64,000 bases of DNA. Source: Deltaproteobacteria bacterium. Its GTDB lineage: Bacteria > Myxococcota > Kuafuiibacteriia > Kuafuiibacteriales > Kuafuiibacteriaceae. How positions within the stretch are numbered: the first letter of the stretch is position 1; each line of letters starts with the position of its first letter. The stretch is taken from positions 3,410,001 through 3,474,000 of the forward strand of contig JADJPE010000005.1 in the NCBI GenBank assembly GCA_016713425.1, read 5' to 3'. A program made the translations under genes and the position numbers. The notes under the pieces are model-generated. The model did no database searches. It was not told the origin of the DNA and saw nothing but the letters and a program-made list of their open reading frames with translations. Below, piece after piece: positions 7,812 through 17,122 of the stretch.

Positions 7812-9436
7812 CTCCGGCCGGCGCGCGATGTCTCGCGGTCCGGAAGGGTGCCAAGTGGCGAGCGCGGTAGGGTCATGACGAAGGCCGCACCCGCATTTGA
7901 CGACCGAAGCAGAATCGTTCCGCCGTGCTGAAGGATGATCTTTTTCACGATGGCGAGGCCCAATCCGGTGCCTTCGGCCTTGGTCGTGAAATAGGGATCG
8001 AAGATGTGCTCGGCGTCTTGAGCCTGGATGCCAGGCCCGTTGTCGATGACCGATAGCTCGAACCAATCTTTGGACAGCACTCGGCACTCGATGCGGATCT
8101 TGGCCCGTCCTACGCCGACGGCTTGAATCGCGTTCGTGACGAGGTTGAAGAGCACTCGGCGCAACAACACGCGGTCGATCGGCGCCACGATCGGCTCTTC
8201 AGCGAGGCCGAGCGTGACATCGGCGTTGGCTTCGAAGCCGTTGTAGGCCGATAGGAAATCTTGAAGAAACGCGCTCAAATCGACGGCGTCGGGAACGACT
8301 TCGGGCAAGCGAGCGAACTGCGAGAACTCGTCGACCAGTCGGGTGAGGGTGCGAATCTCTTCTTCAACGACGTCTGCGGAATCTTGGACCAGCTTGCGGA
8401 AAGCGGGGTTGCCGTCCGGCGTCCGCTGTCGGAGTTCCTGGATGGCAAGGCGAATGGGCGTCAACGGGTTCTTGATCTCGTGCGCGAGTCGCCGCGCGAA
8501 CTCCTGCCAGCCTGAGACCTTCTCTAGGTAGACGATGCGGTCGCGTGCTGCCGCGACCTCCTCGATCATGCGGTTGAAGCGCCGAGAAAGCTCCGTGATT
8601 TCGTCGTTGCCGCGAATCGGGACCGTGAATCCTCGCTCGCCCTTTGCGACACGCTCGGTTGCTTGCGCCAGTCTGGCGATGCGTCGCGTGTCGGCGCGCG
8701 CGAGGAAGTAGCCGCTCGCCAGCGCGATGCATACGACGAATGCCGTGATGGCGATGTAGGCGAAATAGTACTCATGGGCTCGTCGATCCTCGGTGGCCAC
8801 CGAGGTCGAGTAGAGCGTGGCGGTCTCCTCAGCGTGTGCCCGTTGGTCGAGGTATTGCTTCGAGAGTGTGAAAGTGACCTCGAGGGCTCGCCGATCGTCG
8901 TCATCGAGCGAAACGGTGATCGTTTTGGGCACGACCGATGTGGCGTTACGATCGGAGTGCGTCTCGACGAGGATGTCTTCCGCGTGACCGTGGCTCACGA
9001 TGCGAAGCGATCGGATTTCGGGGTTGCTCGAGAGCATCTCCTTGAGACGATCCCTCACCGGGCTGAGCGACGCTGGCGGTGACGGCGACGGCGACGGTGA
9101 CGGTGACGGTGACGGTGACGGCGACGGCGGCGGTGACGGGGACGGCGATGTGGAGGCCGGTTCAGAGGGGAGGGCACCGAGGGCGCGTTGAAGGCGCTCG
9201 TCTTGCGCGAGAAGCTGGGCCCGTGCGCCGTATTCACGTTTCTTGGCGGCGAAGAATTCCCGGTAGAACATCGCCGAGTTGTCGAGCTCGGTCCGGATCC
9301 GCGAATGCATTCCGAGCGCGAGGCGTGTCTCGATGATGATTGGGATGAACACGACGGAGATCACGAAGGGTGCCATCGCGCAGAGAAGGATCGCCAACAT
9401 GATTCTCCGTTCGAACTTTGAGATCCGTGGGAGCAC
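7808..9436 (-). CDS. Membrane sensor histidine kinase (NtrY-like)
   Basis: The 542-residue protein has TM1 at about residues 13-36, a periplasmic sensor region, TM2 at about 223-245 and a HAMP linker (RRIARLAQATERVAKGERGF). The HisKA domain has the phospho-acceptor His near 319 (RRLAHEIKNPLTPIRLA), followed by a HATPase domain (NLVTNAIQA, DNGPGI, GTGLGLAIVKKI). The HEIKNPLTPI form is typical of NtrY-type kinases. Residues about 91-117 are a Ser-Pro/Pro-Pro run encoded by a hexanucleotide repeat (9085-9150) in the periplasmic part. The GTG start follows immediately on the TAG stop of the DUF4390 gene, implying translational coupling. No response regulator is adjacent. The last codon lies in a mobile-element end. 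Confidence 0.93.
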   Translation of the reverse strand: MLPRISKFERRIMLAILLCAMAPFVISVVFIPIIIETRLALGMHSRIRTELDNSAMFYREFFAAKKREYGARAQLLAQDERLQRALGALPSEPASTSPSPSPPPSPSPSPSPSPSPSPSPPASLSPVRDRLKEMLSSNPEIRSLRIVSHGHAEDILVETHSDRNATSVVPKTITVSLDDDDRRALEVTFTLSKQYLDQRAHAEETATLYSTSVATEDRRAHEYYFAYIAITAFVVCIALASGYFLARADTRRIARLAQATERVAKGERGFTVPIRGNDEITELSRRFNRMIEEVAAARDRIVYLEKVSGWQEFARRLAHEIKNPLTPIRLAIQELRQRTPDGNPAFRKLVQDSADVVEEEIRTLTRLVDEFSQFARLPEVVPDAVDLSAFLQDFLSAYNGFEANADVTLGLAEEPIVAPIDRVLLRRVLFNLVTNAIQAVGVGRAKIRIECRVLSKDWFELSVIDNGPGIQAQDAEHIFDPYFTTKAEGTGLGLAIVKKIILQHGGTILLRSSNAGAAFVMTLPRSPLGTLPDRETSRAGRS

Positions 9437-10177
9437 CTATTGAACCTCCTCCCGCGGCCAAAGAAAGGCCTGCGATCGAAAGTGGAAGACCTCGCCTCCA
9501 GTCATGGCGTCGGTCCGAAAGAGCTTGGCGACGGCGCTGATCATGGCTCGACCGCGCCCAGGTGGCGACCCCGTTGGATTCCATGCGAACTCGCGCGTCT
9601 TCTCCAACAGCTCCGGAGAAACTGGGTTCAGCATGACGGTTACGTAGATTCGATAGCGCGCGGTATCAGGTCGATTCTCGGGTCGAGGCGTCGCGGGAGA
9701 CGGCGAAGCCGACAGCGGCTCGCTGAGGGGCGGGGTCGTCACGTGGCCGCACGCCCTGAGTGCATCGTCGATGACGAGGAACGCCCGGCGCCAAGTCGCG
9801 CCGCCCTCGTCGATCTGTACGAAGACGCGTTCGTCCCAAATGTCGAGGCGGAGGCGACATTCGCGGTGCACCTCGACCGCCTTGCGCCCGGTCGCGCTTT
9901 CGATCTCGGCATCGATGATCACGCGACTGGTCAGACCTCCGGCCAGGCGCTCGCGAAAGCGCTCGGTAAACGCGGTCGTGACCTCGAATTCCGCGCGGGC
10001 GGTCGACTTGTTGATTGTCCATGTGACGTCGATCGGATCGGCTTCGTCGCGATTGTTGAAGCCTGGACGTGCTGCCAAGGCGCTCATCGACACAACCAGA
10101 AGGATGGCGGTGCGGGCCGTGGATGAGGGAGCCTCCGCCCCTCCAACTCGCGATCGTTTTTGCCAAGACGGACGCAT
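9437..10177 (-). CDS. DUF4390 domain protein
   Basis: This 246-residue protein has a hydrophobic N-terminal segment (about 22-41) likely to export or anchor it, then a beta-rich domain matching DUF4390 (early TWTINKSTARAEFEVTTAF; late YVTVMLNPVSPELLEKTREF). DUF4390 genes commonly sit next to NtrY-type kinases, and here the stop codon abuts the kinase start. On the upstream side only 3 bp separate it from the BamA-like gene. The three genes therefore form one tight minus-strand operon. A periplasmic role in presenting a signal to the kinase is inference; the domain has no assigned function. Confidence 0.8.
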   Translation of the reverse strand: MRPSWQKRSRVGGAEAPSSTARTAILLVVSMSALAARPGFNNRDEADPIDVTWTINKSTARAEFEVTTAFTERFRERLAGGLTSRVIIDAEIESATGRKAVEVHRECRLRLDIWDERVFVQIDEGGATWRRAFLVIDDALRACGHVTTPPLSEPLSASPSPATPRPENRPDTARYRIYVTVMLNPVSPELLEKTREFAWNPTGSPPGRGRAMISAVAKLFRTDAMTGGEVFHFRSQAFLWPREEVQ

Positions 10178-10180
10178 GGG

Positions 10181-11731
10181 TCAGTAGAGGAGGTCGAGAC
10201 TGTAGGCGAGTGAGAGCGTGAAGTTTCCGATGTACGTGTCGAGTTTGATGCCAGCATCGAAGCTCAGGGGCGAGTGACCGCCGGCGCCTCGGCCCGTCGA
10301 GTCCTCCTGTGTTTCTTCCAAGGATGCCGTCCCGGCGACGTTGGCGCCGATGAAAAAGTACATGGCGTAGATGGCGTCGTCGCCTTGGACAAGCGGGATG
10401 TTGTAGTTGGCGTCGAGACTCATCACGAGATCGTCATAGTCGTTGGACTCGGAGAAGTTGACCTGTGCATCGCGTGGCAGTGAGTCTCGTCCGAAGACGA
10501 AGTAGGCGAAGTCGTTGAGAAAGAACTGGTTGAAGAAGGGGGCTCGCCCCTGAATGAAACCGCCGAACGCGGTCAGCACGAAGCGATGTCGCCCGAACAG
10601 AAGGAAGCCGTGCTGGAACTCGGCCGTGTACTTGCTGAACTCGTAGTCGGAACGAAGGACCGAGGTTGCCACCTCGATGGACGCGGTGAACCGTCCGCCT
10701 TGCGCAGGCACGAACGGATCGTCGCGCGTGTCGCGCTCGTACGAGAGGGCGAGGCTCGAGATGAACGAATCGCCCGCAATAATCTGGGGCGCTCGCGCGC
10801 GGACCTCGCCATCGAGATCGGGCAAGACGTCAGCTCTCACCGACTCGACCCGATAGGTGAGTGCGATTCGCTGGGCCGGCGCGACGCCGTAGCCGACGCC
10901 AAACGTTCCTCCGAGGCGCTGGTAGGCAAAGGCGCGGTCCGTGGTCTCGGGGTCGATCAGCTCAAGGCCTTTGGCGACCAAGAGGGACGCGGAGATCTGC
11001 AGGGGCGTCGACGAGATGTACGGCGCGAAGACGGCCAGGTCGAATGCTCGACGGTCGCGGCCGATGACAAAGCCTCCGCCCAGACTCACGCCGCGCCCGA
11101 GAAAATTGTGCTCGGTCATGCCGAGGCCGGCGAAGTAGGGCACAACGGATGAGGAACCGAGATAGAGATCATCGACAAGGAAAGTATTGCGTTCGCTGAC
11201 GGCGACGCGAAGCCGCGCGAGTCCTCGTTTCGATCCGCGGCGCAAGCTGAACTCGACCGTTCGGAAAAATCCAGTCCCGAGCAGTCGAAACCGCGACTCC
11301 TCGAGCTTGCCTTCATCAACGAACTCTCCGGCGTGAACGAGAAGCTTCTCCAAAATGACGTCCCGGTGGGTCCGTGTATTGCCGACGAGCTCGATGCTCT
11401 CGATGAGCAGGCGCTGGTCGATGAAGGAGGTCTCGTCGTCGGCCGTGAGTCGATCCGTGAGTCGATCCGCGGGTCGATCCGTGAGTCGACCCGCGGGTCG
11501 ACCCGCGATCGTGTCGGTCGGTTCGAAAGCACTTCGGTCCGCCGCCGCGGTCGAGGAAGCGCTCATGAGAGACGATGCGTCCGTGAGGGGCGAGGCGTCC
11601 GTGAATCGAGGCCTGAACCCGAAGAAGCACAGCGCAACGAAACTGGCGATGATGGACGAACTTGCGAGGACCGAGGTGTGCCGTGACCGAGGGTTGGGCA
11701 GGGAACTCTTCTTGAGCCGGAGGGTCCTCAT
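10181..11731 (-). CDS. BamA/Omp85-like outer-membrane protein with POTRA domain
   Basis: The 516-residue protein starts with a long signal region (hydrophobic core around residues 23-44). A low-complexity RPAGRLTDRPADRLTD segment encoded by tandem repeats (about 11440-11515) follows. Next is a POTRA-like domain (LLIESIELVGNTRTHRDVIL...LGTGFFRTVEFSLRRG) and an Omp85-type barrel (NFLGRGVSLGGGF, RDTRDDPFVPAQGGRFTASI). It ends ...LAYSLDLLY, with a terminal aromatic residue as required for Bam-dependent insertion. A single POTRA suggests a TamA/Omp85-like translocase or insertase rather than the housekeeping BamA with five. It is the first gene of the operon with DUF4390 and the sensor kinase, which hints that the kinase monitors the envelope; that is inference. 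Confidence 0.85.
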   Translation of the reverse strand: MRTLRLKKSSLPNPRSRHTSVLASSSIIASFVALCFFGFRPRFTDASPLTDASSLMSASSTAAADRSAFEPTDTIAGRPAGRLTDRPADRLTDRLTADDETSFIDQRLLIESIELVGNTRTHRDVILEKLLVHAGEFVDEGKLEESRFRLLGTGFFRTVEFSLRRGSKRGLARLRVAVSERNTFLVDDLYLGSSSVVPYFAGLGMTEHNFLGRGVSLGGGFVIGRDRRAFDLAVFAPYISSTPLQISASLLVAKGLELIDPETTDRAFAYQRLGGTFGVGYGVAPAQRIALTYRVESVRADVLPDLDGEVRARAPQIIAGDSFISSLALSYERDTRDDPFVPAQGGRFTASIEVATSVLRSDYEFSKYTAEFQHGFLLFGRHRFVLTAFGGFIQGRAPFFNQFFLNDFAYFVFGRDSLPRDAQVNFSESNDYDDLVMSLDANYNIPLVQGDDAIYAMYFFIGANVAGTASLEETQEDSTGRGAGGHSPLSFDAGIKLDTYIGNFTLSLAYSLDLLY

Positions 11732-11762
11732 AGCTGCTTCGGGCCGCGAATAGACCTAGAGA

Positions 11763-11830
11763 TCCATACCAAGTTCCTCAAGTTCCTCAAAGGTCCTCGG
11801 TGACTCAACGTCCTCAACACCTCCGACGCC
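11763..11830. repeat. aagttcctc-type degenerate tandem repeat
   Basis: Degenerate copies of caagttcctc/caaaggtcctc/caacgtcctc fill the gap between the BamA-like gene and the stop codon of the next minus-strand gene. Confidence 0.55.
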
Positions 11831-13630
11831 TCAAAGTTCGAGGGCCGCGCCGATGAAGCCCCGGACCGTGAGTTGTGATCCGTCGGCAAGGGTGTTGCCG
11901 GCGCGGGCGAAGCGTACTGACCGACCCAGACCGGCCAGGCCGCTGCCCACGACGAGTCGCACGTCTCCCAGAGAAAGCTGCGCTTCGAGGCTGGCGCGTC
12001 CCGTCACATCGGCCGTCGATCCCGAGGCGAGTGTCTGCTTGTCGGCTGCGACCTCGATCACTGTGCGGCGCAGACCGCTCCCGCCCGTGGCCAGAAGCTC
12101 GAGCCGCCCCAGCCGAAGGACGACGATCCCAAGCTCGAGCAGCAACTCCGTGACCGTCGTTGTCGCAACGGCCGGAAATACGACCGACTCCGCTACGGAC
12201 AACGTGCCGTCGCTTCGGAGAAAGGTCAGCTCGATGCCGGAGCGCATCATCAGGCGCTTGCCCAGCAACGGCGGCGTGGCCGCGAGCGTGATGTTGGCGC
12301 CTCGCGCACCCATCCCATGCAAGGTCGAACCCACGATCACCGATGCGGACAACGTCGTTCCCCACGCCGAATGGGTTGGCTCTGGGACGCCTGCGCTGGG
12401 GTTCGAGACCGGGTCCTCTCGTGGAGGGGAGGGCTCTTCCCTCGATGTTCCGCCTTCGCGCGTTCCGCCTTCGCGCGTTCCGCCTTCGCGCGTTCCGCCT
12501 TCGTCCGTTCCGCCTTCGCGCGTCAGGCCTTCGCGCGGTGCATCCAGAGTGGTTTCAACGGGGGTCGTCCCTTGCAGGGCGGGGCGCAGGCGGACGAGAC
12601 CGCAATATTTGCGATCGAGGAACACCGCGACGTCTCTCGCTTCGCGGGGACGATCGAGCGTCAGCACTTGCAGGCTATCATGCACTTTGTGGGCGTTGAG
12701 GAGGGCGGCGCCTTCGGTGTGGATCAGAGGCCAGGCGATGGGGCCGCGAAAGGTCGGACGTGGGCGGGCGAGGACGATCGTCGGGCCGACGCCTCCATCG
12801 GCCACGGCTTGTCCAGGAAGCCCGACCACAAAACAGCCATCGGCTCGTGGCTGACCGGGCTCGACGTCAATATCCGCCGAGTCGACCGAGAAGCCGTTGG
12901 GCGAGGTCGCGATGGCCACCGCGACGATGCGGTCGGGGACCGTGCCGACGTCGTCCGGGATGATGAGTGTCGCGCGCGTCGTGATTGATTCGCCCTCGCG
13001 TGTTCGCGTCGAGATGACTCGACCGTATTCGACCTCGATGCGTAGGTCGGTCGCTTCGGCTTTGGATGCGGCGGATCGGGCCTCGATCGTGACGGGCGTT
13101 TGTGGGTTGCGCGTTAGGGTCTCGGGCTCGACGCGGATGGACATGAGCCGTCGGGTTGGCGGTGGCACGTGAAATCGGACCCTTCGTATGGCGGATACGC
13201 CGTTCCCATAGCGAAGCGCGACAGTCATGGTCTCGTCGGTCCCGTGGGCCCGCAGCGGCGGCGCGTAGCTGAACGAGATAACCTCGGGGCCTTTGATGTG
13301 CACGCGCGAGGCGACGCCGAGTGAAGCGTGGATCTCTGCGCTGACCAGCGGCTCGCGCGCGACGGACAGGGGGCGCGCAATGCGTACTTCGAGGGGTATC
13401 CTCGAGACCCCATCAGCGACCAAGAAACCTTGCCCCACCTTGATGAGCGCGACCGAAACGGTGTCGCCGACGTCCTGGCGCGGGTCTTCGCCCGACGAAG
13501 CACGCGTCTGCGCCGTCGCAGGCGGCGAGGCCGTCGTCGACAGTGCCACGAGCGCCGCCAGGGAAGCCTGTGCAGACCGTCCGCCTCGAATCTTACCGCC
13601 GCGAGCCGTCGACTCGGTGCAGGGCCTCAT
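11831..13630 (-). CDS. Exported protein with beta-sandwich N-part and barrel-like C-part, unknown function
   Basis: I do not recognise this 599-residue protein. The N-terminus has a basic stretch and a hydrophobic Ala-rich segment ending PPATAQTRA, consistent with a signal peptide of about 41 residues. The next ~250 residues read as beta-sandwich/invasin-like repeats (SVALIKVGQGFLVADGVSRI; SIRVEPETLTRNPQTPVTIE). A repeat-encoded linker follows (five TREGG-like units from a 15-bp repeat at about 12455-12530). The last ~170 residues alternate polar and hydrophobic residues and end FIGAALEL, resembling an outer-membrane barrel. Its ATG overlaps the RNase G stop (ATGA), so the two are translationally coupled, an odd partnership of a cytoplasmic RNase with an envelope protein. 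Confidence 0.65.
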   Translation of the reverse strand: MRPCTESTARGGKIRGGRSAQASLAALVALSTTASPPATAQTRASSGEDPRQDVGDTVSVALIKVGQGFLVADGVSRIPLEVRIARPLSVAREPLVSAEIHASLGVASRVHIKGPEVISFSYAPPLRAHGTDETMTVALRYGNGVSAIRRVRFHVPPPTRRLMSIRVEPETLTRNPQTPVTIEARSAASKAEATDLRIEVEYGRVISTRTREGESITTRATLIIPDDVGTVPDRIVAVAIATSPNGFSVDSADIDVEPGQPRADGCFVVGLPGQAVADGGVGPTIVLARPRPTFRGPIAWPLIHTEGAALLNAHKVHDSLQVLTLDRPREARDVAVFLDRKYCGLVRLRPALQGTTPVETTLDAPREGLTREGGTDEGGTREGGTREGGTREGGTSREEPSPPREDPVSNPSAGVPEPTHSAWGTTLSASVIVGSTLHGMGARGANITLAATPPLLGKRLMMRSGIELTFLRSDGTLSVAESVVFPAVATTTVTELLLELGIVVLRLGRLELLATGGSGLRRTVIEVAADKQTLASGSTADVTGRASLEAQLSLGDVRLVVGSGLAGLGRSVRFARAGNTLADGSQLTVRGFIGAALEL

Positions 13631-15309
13631 GGCTTGACAAGCGGGTCTTCGCCGCGTGCTCGCGCGGTCACCGAAAACGACTCTTGATGAAGTGCTTCAT
13701 CCGTCTCGACGAGGATGCGCCGTTCCAGCCGTCGCTCCAGTGCCGGAATCGGTCCGTCGCCCTCGCGCGGGGAATCGCCGTCGGCCAGCCACGCCACCAC
13801 GCGGCGCGTGCTGCTGACGATGAGGGTCTCATCGGGCGGTGTGTGGTGTGACTTCTCCTCGATCTTACGAAGAATGTCGTGACCCACGCTTCGTGCCGAT
13901 CGTATGCGGCCGCGTCCATCACAATAGGGGCACCGCTCCATCATGACGCGACTCAGCGGAGAGCGAATGCGTTTTCGGGTGAGCTCTACGAGCCCGATGG
14001 GGCTCATGCCGAGCACGTTTGTCTTCGTTCGATCCCGAGCGAGGGCGGCGGCCAGTGCGCGTTGCACTTGGTCTCGGCTCGCGGCGTTTTGCATGTCGAT
14101 GAAGTCGATGATGATGATGCCGCCCAGGTTTCGAAGCCGGATCTCCTTCGCGATCGCGTGGGCAGCCTCGATGTTCGTCTTGAGTACGGTGGCTTCGAGA
14201 TCACGGGATCCGACGAACCGACCCGTGTTCACGTCGATGGCCGTCATCGACTCGGTCTCATCGATGACGATGGAGCCCCCACTCTTGAGCGCAACGGTGG
14301 GCGCCAGCGCTTCAGAGATCCGTTGCTCGAGATGGTACGCTTCGAAGAGCGGCTTCGCCTCGTGGTAATACTCGACCGTAGGTCGAACGTCGCTCGTCTC
14401 TTCCTTGCGCGATTCGAGGACCGCGTTGATCTCGCCCAGGACGTCGGCGTCGTCCACGAGGACATGGGCGTGTGATGCGTCCAGCACATCGCGCGCGATG
14501 CGAAGCGGGAGGCTGAGTTCTGAACGCAAAAGCGCGGGCGCGCTCAAGTTCTGGGATTTTGCCCGGACTTCGTGCCAAAGCCGCTCCGTGTAGCGCATGT
14601 CGGCAAGGATCTCATCGTCCGTGCGCGTGGCGGCGGCGGTCCGACCGATGAAGCCGCTTGGGCGTCGGTCTGCGCCATTCTCACCTCGGTGGGCTTCGAG
14701 CAGGTCCTTGATACGCCGCTTTTCCGCTTCCGGCTCAATCCGTCGCGAAACACCGATGCGGTCGCTGTTGGGGAGATGAACGACGTATCGACCGGCGATG
14801 CTCAGGGCTGTCGTGACGCGGGCGCCTTTGTTCTTGAGTGGCTCCTTGGCGACTTGAACGATGATCTCTTGTCCAGGGCGGATGAGGTCCGTGATCGAGA
14901 TCCTGGAGGCCACCGGCGCCCGATTGTCTCCTTCCGAGATGATCCCCGCGCCCTCCGAACTCTCACGCGTCGCGGGTGCCTCGGTACGCTCAACGCTTCC
15001 AAGACCTTCACTCTGCTCGACGTGGGCGTGCTGCCCTTCGTCGTCAGCATGGGCGTTCAACGTCGCACGGTGGGGGCGGCCAGGGACGATGATGTCATCG
15101 ACGTACAAGAATGCTGCGCGCTCAAGTCCGATGTTGACGAAGGCCGCTTGCATTCCGGGAAGAACCCGAGTGACACGGCCTTTGTAGATGTTCCCGCTGA
15201 GGCCTCGGTCTGCCTCGCGCTCGATATAGAGCTCCGCGAGATCGCCGTCCTCGAGAATCGCGGCTCTCGTCTCACCATTGCGGTGCGTGATCAGGATGGA
15301 CGCTTCCAC
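13627..15309 (-). CDS. rng: Ribonuclease E/G family endoribonuclease
   Basis: At 560 residues this is RNase G-sized. The N-terminus ITHRNGETRAAILEDGDLAE, the S1 domain start NIYKGRVTRVLPGMQAAFVN, the catalytic SGGSIVIDETESMTAIDVNT segment and the zinc-link CPYC (C460-C463) are all canonical for the family, which cleaves A/U-rich single-stranded RNA in mRNA decay and rRNA maturation. An acidic, His/Gln-containing insertion of about 50 residues (about 85-135) splits the S1 domain. No long RNase E-like scaffold tail is present. The start is GTG at 15309, 11 bp from the etfA stop, so the gene may belong to the etf transcript. Its stop overlaps the next gene. Confidence 0.94.
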   Translation of the reverse strand: MEASILITHRNGETRAAILEDGDLAELYIEREADRGLSGNIYKGRVTRVLPGMQAAFVNIGLERAAFLYVDDIIVPGRPHRATLNAHADDEGQHAHVEQSEGLGSVERTEAPATRESSEGAGIISEGDNRAPVASRISITDLIRPGQEIIVQVAKEPLKNKGARVTTALSIAGRYVVHLPNSDRIGVSRRIEPEAEKRRIKDLLEAHRGENGADRRPSGFIGRTAAATRTDDEILADMRYTERLWHEVRAKSQNLSAPALLRSELSLPLRIARDVLDASHAHVLVDDADVLGEINAVLESRKEETSDVRPTVEYYHEAKPLFEAYHLEQRISEALAPTVALKSGGSIVIDETESMTAIDVNTGRFVGSRDLEATVLKTNIEAAHAIAKEIRLRNLGGIIIIDFIDMQNAASRDQVQRALAAALARDRTKTNVLGMSPIGLVELTRKRIRSPLSRVMMERCPYCDGRGRIRSARSVGHDILRKIEEKSHHTPPDETLIVSSTRRVVAWLADGDSPREGDGPIPALERRLERRILVETDEALHQESFSVTARARGEDPLVKP

Positions 15310-15320
15310 TCAAGTTGTCG

Positions 15321-16274
15321 CTATAGCTTTTCCATGAGCTCGGGTACGGCCTTGAACAAGTCGGCGACCAAGCCGTAGTCGGCGATCTGGAAGATCGGAG
15401 CTTCGGCGTCCTTGTTGATCGCGACGATCGCCTTCGAACTCTTCATGCCCGCGACGTGCTGAATGGCGCCGGAGATGCCGACTGCGATGTAAAGCTCCGG
15501 CGCAACGACCTTGCCCGTCTGTCCGACCTGGAGGTCGTTCGGAACCCAGCCTGAGTCGACGACAGCACGGCTCGCGCCGATGGCGGCGCCCAGCTTGTCG
15601 GCCAAGGGCTCCATGAGCTTGTGGAAGCTCTCCGCATCTTTTAGGCCGCGACCACCCGAGACGACCACGCGGGCGTCCGTAAGCTCGGGGCGCTCGGAAG
15701 TCACCTTGTCGAACTTGACGTGGCGCGTCTTGGGCGCCGTGAGCGTCACGTTGAGCGCACCCACGGTGCCGGCCTGCGCGGCGGGTGCCGCCGCTTCGAA
15801 CTCGGTCGGACGGGTCGACACCAGCTTGATCGTGCTTGTGATCTCGACCGTGGCGATCACGTTGCCGGCTTGGATCGGCCGACGCATCGCAAGGCCGCTG
15901 GCCTCTGCGAAACCGAGAACATCCGAGGCCATTCCGGCCTCGAGCAAGGCCGCCGCCCGCGGGAGGACGTCCTTCCCGTGCGCCGTTGCGGCCATGCATA
16001 TGAGCGCGGCATTGCTTGCCTTCTGCGCACCCGCGATCGCCTGCGCGTACATTTCAGCGAGCGGATGCCCGTAGGCGTCGCCGTCGACCGCGTGAACGGT
16101 GGCCACGTACTTCGCCATCTCCTGCGCGGCGCCGTCTATCCCTTGTCCGATGACCACGGCGTGCACCTGTCCGCCCGTGCGCGTGGCGGCCTCTCGCGCG
16201 AAGGTTATGGCGGTGAGTGTGGCCGGCTTGATGGTTTGATTCTGGACCTCTGCGACAATCAATACGTTCGACAT
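15321..16274 (-). CDS. etfA: Electron transfer flavoprotein alpha subunit
   Basis: The 317-residue FixB/EtfA protein binds FAD and passes electrons from acyl-CoA and other dehydrogenases to ETF:quinone oxidoreductase. The C-terminal FAD domain shows the diagnostic SGGRGLKDAESF, GASRAVVDSGWVPNDLQVGQ, APELYIAVGISGAIQHVAGM and AINKDAEAPIF sequences. It follows etfB by about 59 bp on the same strand, giving the usual etfBA order. Together with the methylmalonyl-CoA mutase genes nearby it fits a lifestyle using fatty-acid or branched-chain amino-acid oxidation; that link is inference. Confidence 0.97.
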   Translation of the reverse strand: MSNVLIVAEVQNQTIKPATLTAITFAREAATRTGGQVHAVVIGQGIDGAAQEMAKYVATVHAVDGDAYGHPLAEMYAQAIAGAQKASNAALICMAATAHGKDVLPRAAALLEAGMASDVLGFAEASGLAMRRPIQAGNVIATVEITSTIKLVSTRPTEFEAAAPAAQAGTVGALNVTLTAPKTRHVKFDKVTSERPELTDARVVVSGGRGLKDAESFHKLMEPLADKLGAAIGASRAVVDSGWVPNDLQVGQTGKVVAPELYIAVGISGAIQHVAGMKSSKAIVAINKDAEAPIFQIADYGLVADLFKAVPELMEKL

Positions 16275-16333
16275 CTCTGACGTTCCTTTGTCTATGTCTT
16301 TGAACCGAATCCGAGCACCGCGAACTCGCGAGG

Positions 16334-17122
16334 CTAGAGGACTTTGGCCTCGTTCTTGAGCTTGGCGACCAGTTCGGCGACGTCGGCGACCTTGACGCCG
16401 GCTTTGCGCGTCGGCGGCTCGGCGAACTTGACGTTCTTGACCTTAGGCGTCACGTCGATGCCGAGGGAAGCGATTGGGACCTCTTTCACTTCCTTCTTCT
16501 TGGCTTTCATGATGCCGGGCAGCGAAGCAAATCGTGGATGATTGAGGCGCAGGTCGGTCGTGACGACCGCGGGCAAGGTGACGGCGATGGTCTCGAGGCC
16601 TCCGTCGACCTCTCGCAGGACGAGCGCTTCGCCGTTCTCGATCACGACGCCAGGTTTTTGGGCTTTTTCGGCTTCCGACTCGAGCCCCTCGGTTTTTGAC
16701 GCGAAGGTCGCTTGGGGCCAGCCAAGGTAGCCCGCCAACAACTGACCGGCCTGGTTTGCGTCGTCGTCCGTGGCTTGCTTGCCCATGATGACCAAATCGG
16801 GCTTCTCTTCGGCGACGAGCTTCACGAGGACGCGCGCCACGGCGTCCGAATCGAGCTCGTCGGACAGCACCAGGATCCCGCGGTCGGCCCCCATCGCGAG
16901 TGCCTGTCGGATCTGCGTCGTCGCATCCTTCGCGCCGATGCTGACGACGACGACTTCTCCACCATGGGCCTTTTGGAGACGCAGCGCTTCCTCGACGGCG
17001 ATCTCATCGAAAGGATTTGGAACAAAATTCATGCCTTCGGTGATGATCGCCGAGCCATCCGGCGTAATCTTCACTTTTCGCTCATAGTCCGTGACGCGTT
17101 TCACCGTAACGAGGATCTTCAT
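16334..17122 (-). CDS. etfB: Electron transfer flavoprotein beta subunit
   Basis: EtfB binds AMP and forms the heterodimer with EtfA. The protein begins MKILVTVKRVTDYERKVKI, the standard FixA start, and has AVEEALRLQKAHGGEVVVVS, MGADRGILVLSD, DLVIMGKQATDDDANQAGQL and the C-terminal ETF loop. I chose the ATG at 17122 rather than a GTG 15 bp upstream, because ggaga lies about 7 nt before it and the family begins at this Met. The predicted length is 262 residues. It is first in the etfBA pair and is transcribed away from parA. Confidence 0.96.
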   Translation of the reverse strand: MKILVTVKRVTDYERKVKITPDGSAIITEGMNFVPNPFDEIAVEEALRLQKAHGGEVVVVSIGAKDATTQIRQALAMGADRGILVLSDELDSDAVARVLVKLVAEEKPDLVIMGKQATDDDANQAGQLLAGYLGWPQATFASKTEGLESEAEKAQKPGVVIENGEALVLREVDGGLETIAVTLPAVVTTDLRLNHPRFASLPGIMKAKKKEVKEVPIASLGIDVTPKVKNVKFAEPPTRKAGVKVADVAELVAKLKNEAKVL

